NCBI RefSeq assembly: GCF_001999765.1 | Contig: NZ_KV908328.1 | Span: forward strand, 22,780 to 86,779 | Origin: Sinomonas mesophila | GTDB lineage: Bacteria; Actinomycetota; Actinomycetes; Actinomycetales; Micrococcaceae | Direction of reading: 5' to 3' | Length of the DNA: 64,000 nt | Shown here: piece after piece, positions 24,450-32,400 of the stretch | How the letters are laid out: every line of letters starts with the position of its first letter | Position numbering within the stretch: the first letter of the stretch is position 1 | Made by a program: the position numbers and the translations under genes | The notes under the pieces: model-generated | Databases searched by the model: none | The model's input: the letters and a program-made list of their open reading frames with translations, nothing else | What the model was told of the DNA's origin: nothing

Positions 24450-25139
24450 TCAGAGGTACTGCCCGGGGCCGTGGTCCGGTTCCTGGCGTTCGCCACGCGG
24501 GCCGAGGCGGCCCAGGCCGGGGGCGCGCTGCGGCTCGCCGTTCTCGCCGATCACGACGCCGGGGGCGATCATCGTCCCCGGTGGGAGCTGGCGCAGCTGG
24601 ACCTGGGCGGCCGCGAGCTGATGGGCCGCCTGCTGCGCCGCGATGGCGGTCTGGATGCCGTGGAAGAGGCCCTCGAGCCAGCCGACGAGCTGGGCCTGGG
24701 CCACGCGGAGCTCCGACTCGGACGGGATGGCCGCGTCGGTGAACGGGAGGGAGATGCGGTGGAGCTCATCGACGAGCTCGGGGGCGAGCCCGTCCTCGAG
24801 CTCGGCGATCGAGCGCTCGTGGATCGCCGCGAGGCGGTTCCGGGCGGCCTCGTCCAGCGGTGCGCCCTTCACCTCCTCGAGGAGCTGCCGGATCATCGTG
24901 CCGATGCGCATGACCTTGGCGGGCTCGTCGACGAGCTCCTGGAGGCTCGCACGCTTGCCGCGCCGCCCTGCCGCGGCGGCATCGCCGTCGGGCGGGGTGC
25001 CGGCGTCGTCCAGCATCGTCCCCTCGACGGGGACCTCGGTGGCCTCCTGGACCAGCTGCTCGGCAGGAGGCTCAGTGGGCCCTCCCCCGGGCCGCTCCGA
25101 TCTCGTCTCCGTGTGCTCGTTCCCCTGGCGGTCACTCAT
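24450..25139 (-). CDS. bpa: bacterial proteasome activator
   Basis: ATP-independent ring-shaped activator that opens the 20S proteasome. The protein has 229 residues: a disordered head, then KRASLQELVDEPAKVMRIG, LDEAARNRLAAIHERSIAEL and the four-helix bundle with LVGWLEGLFHGIQTAIAAQQ of DUF2587, and the extreme C-terminus GQYL, the gate-opening tail known from the M. tuberculosis homologue. Presence implies that a proteasome is encoded elsewhere in the genome. The ATG at 25139 was taken because the conserved family N-terminus does not extend further. Confidence 0.93.
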   Translation of the reverse strand: MSDRQGNEHTETRSERPGGGPTEPPAEQLVQEATEVPVEGTMLDDAGTPPDGDAAAAGRRGKRASLQELVDEPAKVMRIGTMIRQLLEEVKGAPLDEAARNRLAAIHERSIAELEDGLAPELVDELHRISLPFTDAAIPSESELRVAQAQLVGWLEGLFHGIQTAIAAQQAAHQLAAAQVQLRQLPPGTMIAPGVVIGENGEPQRAPGLGRLGPRGERQEPDHGPGQYL

Positions 25140-25174
25140 GTGGTCATCCTCCCACACCCCAGCTCAGCGCCACT

Positions 25175-25426
25175 TCAGCAGCAGCGGCCCTGCGGATCGG
25201 TGTCCTGTCGGTCCGTGCGGTCCCGCCAGAACTCCCTCTCGGTCAGCGGCGGCGCCGCGCAGCGGCCCGCGGCCTCCTCCGCACGGTGGTGCTCGAGATA
25301 CCTCTCGTACGCGTCCGCGCCCATGACCCCGCGCAGATACGCCCGCACGGCGGCGAGGGCCGAGCGGACGCCGGCAAGCGCCGTCGTCCGCCCGCCCCCG
25401 TCAGGGCCGCCCGAGGTGAGGCTCAT
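25175..25426 (-). CDS. YbdD/YjiX family small protein
   Basis: Protein of 83 residues that overlaps cstA by one base (TGATG). It carries the PF04328-type block YLRGVMGADAYERYLEHHR with PLTEREFWRDRTDRQ after it. Members of this family are almost always encoded directly after CstA/BtsT-type peptide or pyruvate transporters and are thought to assist them; no catalytic role is known. The C-terminus ends in paired cysteines (GRCC), which is unusual and could bind metal. Confidence 0.88.
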   Translation of the reverse strand: MSLTSGGPDGGGRTTALAGVRSALAAVRAYLRGVMGADAYERYLEHHRAEEAAGRCAAPPLTEREFWRDRTDRQDTDPQGRCC

Positions 25427-27702
25427 CAGTGGTGCGCCGCCGGGACCGTGCTGATGCCCGCGGCCTTCCACTCGTCGAGGACAGCACGCTCCGTCGCGGT
25501 CGGGACAGGGCCCGACGGCGCGTACACGCGGGACGGGACGGCCGGATCCTCGGTGCTGTCCCCGCCGCCGGCCCGGAACGCCCTCATGGTCGCGATGAGC
25601 GCCGTGATGATCACGATGATCGCCAGGACGACGAACACGACGCTCAGGACGCCTTGGACCATCGTGTTGCGCACGACGGCCTCCATCGCTGCCACGCTCC
25701 GGGCCGTGCCGAAGGACGTCTTGCCGTCGGCGAGGGCCTGCGAGAAGGCGGCGTTCTGCGCGAAGTAGCCCACGGCCGGGACCAGCGAGAAGATCTTGTA
25801 CGCGCTCGCCGTGATGGTCACGACGGCCGCGAACGCGAGCGGCAGCGCGACGATCCACAGGTGTCGGAACGTCCCGCGCTTGGCCGCGATCGCGAGGCAC
25901 ACGGCGAGGGCGATCGCCGCGAGGAGCTGGTTCGCGATGCCGAACAGCGGGAAGAACGTGTTGATGCCGCCGAGCGGGTCGGTCACGCCGAGGATCAGGA
26001 TGTAGCCCCATCCGGCGACCATGATGGCGGTGCAGAGCCACGCGCCGGGGCGCCACGAGGTGTCCTTGAACTTGGGGATGACGTTCCCGATCGAGTCCTG
26101 GAGCATGAAGCGCGCCACCCGCGTGCCGGCGTCGACCGCGGTGAGGATGAACAGCGCCTCGAACATGATCGCGAAGTGGTACCAGAAGGCCGCCAGCCCG
26201 GCCCCGCCGATGAACTGCTGCATGATGTGGCTCAGGCCGACGGCGAGGGTCGGGGCGCCGCCCGTGCGCGAGACGATCGACGGCTCGCCGACGCTCTGCG
26301 CCGTCCCCGCGAGGAACTCGGGCGTCACGTTGACCCCGGCGAGGCCGAGGCCGTTGACCCAGGCCGCCGCTGTCTCGACGGTCCCGCCGGTGAGCGAGGC
26401 CGGGGAGTTCATGACGAAGTACAGGCCGCGGTCGATCGACACGGCGGCGACGAGCGCCATGATCGCGACGAAGGACTCCATGAGCATGCCGCCGTAGCCG
26501 ATGAAACGGGTCTGGCGTTCCTTCTCGACGAGCTTGGGCGTCGTTCCGGAAGAGATGAGCGCGTGGAAGCCGGAGAGCGCACCGCACGCGATCGTGACGA
26601 AGAGGAACGGGAACAGGCCGCCCGCGAACACGGGGCCGTTGTCCTTGAATGCGTACTCACTGAAGGCCGGGACGCTGACCTCAGGGCGGACGACCACGAT
26701 CGCGATCGCGAGGAGCACGATCACGCCGATCTTCATGAAGGTCGAAAGGTAGTCGCGCGGGGCGAGCAGGAGCCACACGGGCAGGACGGCGGCGATGAAG
26801 CCGTAGACGATGATGCCCCACGCGATCGGGACCCGGTCGAGGTGGAACAGAGCCTGGCCCCAGCCGGTGTTGGCCACGGCACCGCCGCCAATGATCGCCG
26901 CCAGGAGGAGCACGAAGCCGATGATCGAGACCTCCATGACCTTGCCCGGGCGGAGGAACCGAAGGTACACGCCCATGAAGAGCGCGATCGGGATCGTCAT
27001 GGCCACGGAGAACACGCCCCACGGGCTCTCGCCGAGGGCGTTGACGACGACGAGGGCGAGGATGGCGACGATGATGATCATGATGAGCAGCGTCGCGAGC
27101 AGGGCGGCCGTGCCCCCGACGACGCCGAGCTCCTCCCGGGCCATCTGGCCGAGCGAGCGTCCGCCGCGGCGCATGGAGAAGAACATCACGAGGTAGTCCT
27201 GCACGGCGCCCGCGAGGACGACGCCGACGATGATCCACATCGTGCCGGGCAGGTAGCCCATCTGGGCGGCGAGGACCGGGCCGACGAGCGGGCCCGCGCC
27301 GGCGATCGCGGCGAAGTGGTGGCCGAAGAGCACGTTGCGGTCGGTGCGCACGTAGTCCTTGCCGTCCGCCTTGTACTCGGCCGGGGTCGCGCGGACGTCG
27401 TTGGGCTTGAGCAGCTGCTTCTCGATGTACTTCGAGTAGAAGCGATAGGCGATGAGGTAGGTGCAGACGGCGGCGAACACGAACCAGATCGCATTCACCG
27501 TCTCGCCGCGGACCAGCGCGAGCATGACCCAGGCCAGCCCGCCAACGAGGGCGAGGGCCACCCACACGGCGATCTTGGCCGGGGTCCAGCGCCGGTCCTC
27601 GGCCTCCAGGACGGACTCGTCGACGGCGACCGGCGGCAGTGCCGGGTCCTGGACGAGTGTGGTCTCTGACGCTCCCCCAGCGCCGCGTGAGACGGGGCTC
27701 AT
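25426..27702 (-). CDS. cstA: carbon starvation protein CstA (peptide/pyruvate transporter)
   Basis: Inner-membrane transporter of 758 residues with about 16 to 18 predicted transmembrane helices. The N-terminal half has the CstA signature: LIAYRFYSKYIEKQLLKPN, then HHFAAIAGAGPLVGPVLAAQ and YLPGTMWIIVG. GCALSGFHALISSGTTPK and GYGGMLMESFVAIMAL are further family blocks. The GGAGGAG-preceded ATG at 27702 was chosen over an ATG 30 bases upstream. In enteric bacteria such carriers bring in peptides or pyruvate during carbon starvation. It is co-translated with the small YbdD-like protein. Confidence 0.95.
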   Translation of the reverse strand: MSPVSRGAGGASETTLVQDPALPPVAVDESVLEAEDRRWTPAKIAVWVALALVGGLAWVMLALVRGETVNAIWFVFAAVCTYLIAYRFYSKYIEKQLLKPNDVRATPAEYKADGKDYVRTDRNVLFGHHFAAIAGAGPLVGPVLAAQMGYLPGTMWIIVGVVLAGAVQDYLVMFFSMRRGGRSLGQMAREELGVVGGTAALLATLLIMIIIVAILALVVVNALGESPWGVFSVAMTIPIALFMGVYLRFLRPGKVMEVSIIGFVLLLAAIIGGGAVANTGWGQALFHLDRVPIAWGIIVYGFIAAVLPVWLLLAPRDYLSTFMKIGVIVLLAIAIVVVRPEVSVPAFSEYAFKDNGPVFAGGLFPFLFVTIACGALSGFHALISSGTTPKLVEKERQTRFIGYGGMLMESFVAIMALVAAVSIDRGLYFVMNSPASLTGGTVETAAAWVNGLGLAGVNVTPEFLAGTAQSVGEPSIVSRTGGAPTLAVGLSHIMQQFIGGAGLAAFWYHFAIMFEALFILTAVDAGTRVARFMLQDSIGNVIPKFKDTSWRPGAWLCTAIMVAGWGYILILGVTDPLGGINTFFPLFGIANQLLAAIALAVCLAIAAKRGTFRHLWIVALPLAFAAVVTITASAYKIFSLVPAVGYFAQNAAFSQALADGKTSFGTARSVAAMEAVVRNTMVQGVLSVVFVVLAIIVIITALIATMRAFRAGGGDSTEDPAVPSRVYAPSGPVPTATERAVLDEWKAAGISTVPAAHH

Positions 27703-27897
27703 TGACTCCTCCTCGAGTGGATCAGGCTCCAAGGTGATGGAACGCTGACGAGCCTAGCCCCGGAGTGCGACAGAACACACGCCTCTGGGAGCGCCCCCGG
27801 GGGCGGATGCGCCGAAGCGGGGCGTGCGTGCGGCGAGCGGTCGCGCGCGCGGCACGCGACGCCGTCGTGCGCCGAGTCCCTGGACCGTGCGCCGCGC
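27703..27897 (-). other. leader and promoter region of cstA
   Basis: About 195 bp between the quinone oxidoreductase and cstA on the minus strand. A -10-like TAGGCT lies near 27755, but no clear -35 or CRP site was found. The region otherwise holds nothing recognisable. Confidence 0.35.
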
Positions 27898-28881
27898 CTA
27901 GACGGTGAGCAGGACCTTGCCCACGTGCTCGCCCGAGTCGAAGTGGGCGTGGGCCGCCTGCACCTCCTCGAGCGGGAACGTGCGGTCGACGAGCGGCTTG
28001 ATCCGGCCGTCCTCGATGAGCGGCCACACGTGCTCGCGCACGGCCGCCATGATTGCGGCCTTCTCCTCGACGGGCCGCGGCCGCAGGGCCGTGCCGATGA
28101 CAGCGGCCCGCTTGCTCAGGAGGGTGCCGAGGTTGAGCTCGGCCTTCGCCCCGCCCTGGAGGCCGATGACGACGAGCCGGCCGTACGGGGCCAGCGCCTC
28201 GACGTTGCGCTCGAGGTACTTCGCGCCGACGACGTCGAGGATCACGTCCGCGCCCCGCCCGCCGCTCGCGCTGCGCACCGCCTCGACGAAGTCCTCGTCG
28301 CGGTAGTTGATCGCGAGGTCCACGCCGAGGAACGCCCGGGCCGTGCTGACCTTCTCCTCGGTGCCGGCCGTCGCCGCGACGCGCGCGCCGAAGGCCTTGG
28401 CCATCTGGACGGCCATGGTACCGATCCCGCCCGTCGCGCCGTGGATGAGCAGCAGCTCGCCCGGGCCCAGCTGCGCCGTCATGAACAGGTTCGAGTACAC
28501 CGTCGCGGCCGTCTCCGGCAGGCCCGCGGCCGTGACGAGGTCGACGCCCTCGGGCACGCGCAGCACCTGGCCCGCGGGCACGGCGACCTGCTCGGCGTAG
28601 CCGCCGCCGGCCAGGAGCGCGACCACCCGGTCGCCCACGGCGAAGGGCCGCGTCACCTCGGGGCCGAAGCCCGCGATGCGGCCCGAGACCTCGAGCCCTG
28701 GGATCTCGGAGGCGCCCGGCGGGGGCGGGTAGAAGCCTCGCCGCTGCTGCACGTCCGCGCGATTGATGCCGGCAGCGGCGACGTCGATGAGGACCTCCCC
28801 CGGCCCGGGGACGGGGGCCTCGATGTCGCGCAGTTCGAGAACCTCAGGCCCCCCGGCCTCGGCGATGAACACAGCCTTCAT
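27898..28881 (-). CDS. zeta-crystallin-type NAD(P)H:quinone oxidoreductase
   Basis: Medium-chain reductase without zinc ligands, 327 residues. RRGFYPPPPGASEIPGLEVSG is typical of the PIG3/QOR subgroup. The nucleotide-binding fold starts with LLLIHGATGGIGTMAVQMAK (about 140-159); the Cys/His zinc residues of alcohol dehydrogenases are absent. AAGLPETAATVYSN is the substrate-side family signature. AAGGAG precedes the ATG. It reduces quinones or enones with NADPH, protecting against electrophiles. It is divergent from tRNA-Ser. Confidence 0.92.
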   Translation of the reverse strand: MKAVFIAEAGGPEVLELRDIEAPVPGPGEVLIDVAAAGINRADVQQRRGFYPPPPGASEIPGLEVSGRIAGFGPEVTRPFAVGDRVVALLAGGGYAEQVAVPAGQVLRVPEGVDLVTAAGLPETAATVYSNLFMTAQLGPGELLLIHGATGGIGTMAVQMAKAFGARVAATAGTEEKVSTARAFLGVDLAINYRDEDFVEAVRSASGGRGADVILDVVGAKYLERNVEALAPYGRLVVIGLQGGAKAELNLGTLLSKRAAVIGTALRPRPVEEKAAIMAAVREHVWPLIEDGRIKPLVDRTFPLEEVQAAHAHFDSGEHVGKVLLTV

Positions 28882-28955
28882 CGTGGACGCTCCTTAAGCC
28901 CCGCAGGGCGTCGGTTTCTCGAGCTCACCTGCCTGTGAAACACTACTAGGCACGA

Positions 28956-29043
28956 GGAAGGTTGTCCGAGCGGCCTATGGAGCTGGTCTTGAAAACCAGT
29001 GTGCGGTCACCCCGTACCAAGGGTTCAAATCCCTTACCTTCCG
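28956..29043 (+). tRNA. tRNA-Ser (anticodon TGA)
   Basis: An 88-nt class II tRNA with long variable arm. Acceptor GGAAGGT/ACCTTCC, anticodon stem CTGGT/ACCAG with loop CTTGAAA (anticodon TGA, reading TCA), variable arm TGCGGTCACCCCGTA, T arm GGGTTCAAATCCC. CCA is not encoded. Confidence 0.95.
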
Positions 29044-29053
29044 CGCTCACGTG

Positions 29054-29084
29054 AGGCGGCGTCCCAGTCCGGGGCGCCGCCTTT
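29054..29084 (+). terminator. intrinsic terminator after tRNA-Ser(TGA)
   Basis: AGGCGGCGTCCC and GGGGCGCCGCCT form an 11-12-bp stem with one mismatch, followed by TTT. Confidence 0.75.
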
Positions 29085-29176
29085 CGCGCTGTCATCCTTG
29101 AAAACTGTCGGAGGACCCGCATAGCGTCGTGGGCGTTAGGCGAGACACCTGAGATCCACCGACTGAAGGAGTCACC

Positions 29177-29971
29177 ATGCCCACGCCCGAGATCACGCCC
29201 GGAGCCCCCTGCTGGGCCGACCTGACCACGAGCGACCTCGAGAACGCCAAGGAGTTCTATGCCGAGATCTTCGGCTGGACGTACGAGACGGGGGACGAGG
29301 AGAAGTACGGCGGATACACCACCGCCTCCAAGGACGGGGCGCCGGTCGCGGGCCTCATGCGGAAGACCGAGGACCAGGCCGCCATGCCGGACGTCTGGAG
29401 CGTCTTCCTCGCGTCGGCGGACATCAACGCGACGGCGGACGCCGTGGCGGAGGCGGGCGGGAACGTGTTCATGCCGCCCATGGAGGTGCCCGAGCAGGGG
29501 CACATGGCGATGTTCTCCGACGCGGGCGGGGCAGTCTTCGGCGCCTGGCAGCCCGGACCGATGCCAGGGTTCAGCAAGGTGGCGGAGCCCGGCTCGCCCG
29601 TATGGTTCGAGCTGCACACCCGCGCCTACGAGGCGAGCGTGGACTTCTACCGCAAGGCCCTCGGCTGGGAGACCGACGTGATGAGCGACACCCCCGAGAT
29701 GCGGTACACGACGCTCGGGGCCGGCAGGGACGCCAGGGCGGGGATCTTCGACGCGACGTCGGCCCTCCCCGACGGCATGCCCAACAACTGGCAGATCTAC
29801 TGGGGTGTCGACGACGCCGACGAGGCCATCGCCAAGGCCACCGTGCGCGGCGCGACCGTCCTCCAGGGCCCCGAGGACACGCCGTTCGGGCGGCTCGCGA
29901 CCCTCACGGACCCCACCGGGGCGGTCTTCAAGATCATGCAGGACCTCCGGCAGGGAGGCCAGGCCGAGTAG
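29177..29971 (+). CDS. VOC superfamily protein with two glyoxalase-like domains
   Basis: Protein of 264 residues built from two tandem vicinal-oxygen-chelate domains (about 1-125 and 130-258). Each starts with an aromatic/acidic pattern: CWADLTTSDLENAKEFYAEI then FGW in the first, and VWFELHTRAYEASVDFYRKA then LGW in the second, and each ends with a short SDAGGAVF or TDPTGAVF strand. Such tandem VOC proteins include hydroxylases and antibiotic-binding proteins; no substrate can be given. AAGGAG lies before the ATG. The gene converges on the FAD-protein gene across a repeat-filled gap. Confidence 0.88.
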   Translation: MPTPEITPGAPCWADLTTSDLENAKEFYAEIFGWTYETGDEEKYGGYTTASKDGAPVAGLMRKTEDQAAMPDVWSVFLASADINATADAVAEAGGNVFMPPMEVPEQGHMAMFSDAGGAVFGAWQPGPMPGFSKVAEPGSPVWFELHTRAYEASVDFYRKALGWETDVMSDTPEMRYTTLGAGRDARAGIFDATSALPDGMPNNWQIYWGVDDADEAIAKATVRGATVLQGPEDTPFGRLATLTDPTGAVFKIMQDLRQGGQAE

Positions 29972-30397
29972 GCCCCCAGCGGGGAACGCAGGGCGACACG
30001 CCGAGGCCTCTCGGGTACATATCTCGAGCCACACCCCCATTCCGGGTACGTATCTCGACGCCGATCCGGGGTTGGGGGTACACGAGTCGGACAACGATGA
30101 CGGCCGGCGGCTTCCACGGGAGGCCGCCGGCCGCCGTTGTGCCTGAACGCTGACCAGCAACGGCATGCCGCAGGACCGAAGAGACACCCATGTCTCAGGA
30201 CATCGTGGACAGTGCGTCTCACGAGACCGTGGACAGTTCAGTCCGAAAGCGCAATGGCAGCCGAGATCCGCATCTGTCGCACCGGGCCCGCCTCCACTCA
30301 GGACGCGCCGACGTGTCCACGATGTCGTGAGACATCGACGGGGCTCGAGGTGCGTACCCGGAAGAGGGATTCCGCGACGAGATACGTACCCGAAAGC
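29972..30397. repeat. cluster of nested inverted repeats (possible MITE or IS remnant)
   Basis: Intergenic block between two convergent genes. The motif GGGTACRTATCTCG occurs at 30013-30026 and 30044-30057 and, inverted, at 30378-30391, so it brackets about 380 bp. Inside, a 22-bp element starting TGTCCACGATGTC is present inverted at 30190-30211, diverged at 30213-30234, and forward at 30314-30335; first and last copies match at 21 of 22 positions. The interior has no ORF of transposase type. A short non-autonomous element or the end remnants of an IS481-like insertion are possible; the family assignment is not proven. Confidence 0.6.
30089..30138. terminator. GC-rich hairpin at the VOC-gene end
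   Basis: GACGGCCGGCGGCTTCC and GGAGGCCGCCGGCCG form a 15-bp stem with one mismatch. It lies in a convergent gap and can end transcripts from the VOC gene and perhaps from the other side. Confidence 0.55.
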
Positions 30398-32362
30398 CTA
30401 GGGGCGGAGGATGTCGCGGGCGATGGCGTCGGCGTCCCGGAGGGTTCGCTGCGCGCTCGGGTAGGGTGCGCCGTCGTGCGCCTCGCCGGGCTCGCCAAAC
30501 GGGTGGGCCTCGGCGGCGATCGCCGTACCCCATTGGACGGCCGAGAGCTGGAGCCCCAGGACATAGAGGCCGGCGACCGGATGCCCGTTGACATCGAGGG
30601 ACCGGTAGGGCGGCGGGGTGACATCGAGCCCGCTCGAGGGCTGCGGAGCCCCGTCGGCCCCCGCGAGGAAGCGCGGGCGCGCCAGCCCATCGGCCAGCAG
30701 GCCGGCGAGGAGCGGCGAGTCGGCCTGCGCTACCCAGTTGGCTGGGGCGAGGGCCTCGACGAGATACCGGGCCCGGACCCGAGGCCCCCCGACCCACGGC
30801 GAGGCGGCGGTGAAGGACGGCCCGGCCTCCCCGGCACGCTCGGCTCCGAAGCGCGGCTCCGGCCCCACCGTGCCCACGACGCCGGCGCGCATGAGGGCGG
30901 CGAGCTGGCGGATTCTCAGCGACGGCGGCCCGCTCGCGAGGCCCTCGACGAGGCCTTCGAACCACCCGCGCAGACCCGAGGCCCAGGACTCCTCGGTGAT
31001 GCCGCCGTCCGCGACGGCCTCCTTGAGCACGGCCCTGCCGCGGTGAAGGGCGGCAATGGCCATCTTGACGGGGTCGTCCTCGCCGCGCGAGGAGCCGGCC
31101 GCGTCCTCGTCGAGGTGGGCGAGCACCCGGGCGTCGAGCTGGGCCCTGTCCCGCGCGTGCCACCCGGCCAGCGGCGCGCCGAGCGCCCGGAGGTCCAGAC
31201 GCCGGGCCGGGGACACGCCGTCGTGCGCGGCCTGCGACGCCGCGTGTTCCCACCCGGGACCCTCGATGGCCAGCGCGGCGGCGAGCTTGTCGAGGAACCC
31301 GGCGTCCACGGACTCGGCCTCGACGCGCACGAGCGTCGAATAGTAGGCCCACAGGGCGTCCCGATGCAGGAGCGGCCAGAGGTCCTGGTCGAAGGAGGGC
31401 TCGATGCCGGCCCGGCGCGGCGCGAGCGCGGCCTCCCGGGTGAACCAGCGCAGGGTGACCGAGGGCGCGTAGTACGCCCCGAGGTCGGCCTTGCCGCGGT
31501 ACGGCACGCCCCGGCGCGAGGCCGCGACGATCCGCGGCTCCCGCCCGCTCGGCGTGTAGGCGAGCCGTCCGTGGGCGGCCTCGGCGAAGCGCCCGCCGCG
31601 GCCCTGCGTGAGTTGGACCAGGGCGTCGAAGAAATTCAGGCCCATCCCGCGCACGAGCACGGTCTCGCCCGCCGGGAGCACGTCCCAGTCGACGTCGGCG
31701 GGCGCCGCGGGAGGGAAGTAGTGCAGCCCGAGCCGGGCCGCGGCGTCGGCCAGGGCTCGCTGCTCGCGGCCCAGCTGCGTCGGCACATGGCCGAGCGCGA
31801 GGACGACGGCGTCCGCCTCCCTCGCTCGCCCGCTCGCGAGGGTCAGTGCGAACCCGCGCGGAGTGCGGCCCACGCGCACGACCTCCTGGGCGACGTGCCG
31901 GACCGCCGTCCCGGCGGGGGCGGCCTCGGTCACGGCCTGCCAGGTCCGGGCGAGGTAGCGGCCGTACAGCGCGCGGGGCGCGAAGTCGCGGGACTCGAGG
32001 GCCAGCAGCTCGGCCTGCTCCTGCGGGGCCAGGTCGCTGCGACCGGCCTTGGCCGCGGCGCGCTCGGCGGCCCGCCACTCGTCGAAGCTCCCGCCGGCGA
32101 GGGGCGGCGCGAGGCCGGGCTCGCTGGGGATGAGCGTCGGGTAGAAGGCCTGCGTGTTCATGAGGAACAGCCGGGGCTGCCCGGTCCGCCACACGCGGCC
32201 GGGGCCTGGCTCGAAGGGATCGTAGACGGTGATCTCTAGGCCCGGAGAGAGGCTCCCGGAGTCCGCGCGCTGGGCGGCGTTGGCGAGGAGGCGCTCGACG
32301 GCGGAGGCGCCGCGGGGGCCGCCGCCAACCACCGCAACGCGCAGCATCCCGCCCCGAACCAT
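30398..32362 (-). CDS. FAD/NAD(P)-binding protein (PF13454 type)
   Basis: Large flavoprotein-like protein of 654 residues. The N-terminus RVAVVGGGPRGASAVERLLA is a dinucleotide-binding fold with the PRG variant of the PF13454 FAD-NAD(P)-binding family, and ITVYDPFEPGPGRVWRTGQP with FLMNTQ follows. EADAVVLALGHVPTQLG is the second ATG-like motif. The C-terminal half has no clear catalytic motif. Two ATGs at 32362 and 32347 are possible. Relatives are often found in siderophore or peptide biosynthesis but the function is unproven. It is divergent from the prolyl oligopeptidase with only 38 bp between starts, so their promoters overlap. Confidence 0.8.
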   Translation of the reverse strand: MVRGGMLRVAVVGGGPRGASAVERLLANAAQRADSGSLSPGLEITVYDPFEPGPGRVWRTGQPRLFLMNTQAFYPTLIPSEPGLAPPLAGGSFDEWRAAERAAAKAGRSDLAPQEQAELLALESRDFAPRALYGRYLARTWQAVTEAAPAGTAVRHVAQEVVRVGRTPRGFALTLASGRAREADAVVLALGHVPTQLGREQRALADAAARLGLHYFPPAAPADVDWDVLPAGETVLVRGMGLNFFDALVQLTQGRGGRFAEAAHGRLAYTPSGREPRIVAASRRGVPYRGKADLGAYYAPSVTLRWFTREAALAPRRAGIEPSFDQDLWPLLHRDALWAYYSTLVRVEAESVDAGFLDKLAAALAIEGPGWEHAASQAAHDGVSPARRLDLRALGAPLAGWHARDRAQLDARVLAHLDEDAAGSSRGEDDPVKMAIAALHRGRAVLKEAVADGGITEESWASGLRGWFEGLVEGLASGPPSLRIRQLAALMRAGVVGTVGPEPRFGAERAGEAGPSFTAASPWVGGPRVRARYLVEALAPANWVAQADSPLLAGLLADGLARPRFLAGADGAPQPSSGLDVTPPPYRSLDVNGHPVAGLYVLGLQLSAVQWGTAIAAEAHPFGEPGEAHDGAPYPSAQRTLRDADAIARDILRP

Positions 32363-32400
32363 AGGGTTGAGCTTAATGCGTGCCGTGCAAGGATGGCCTC

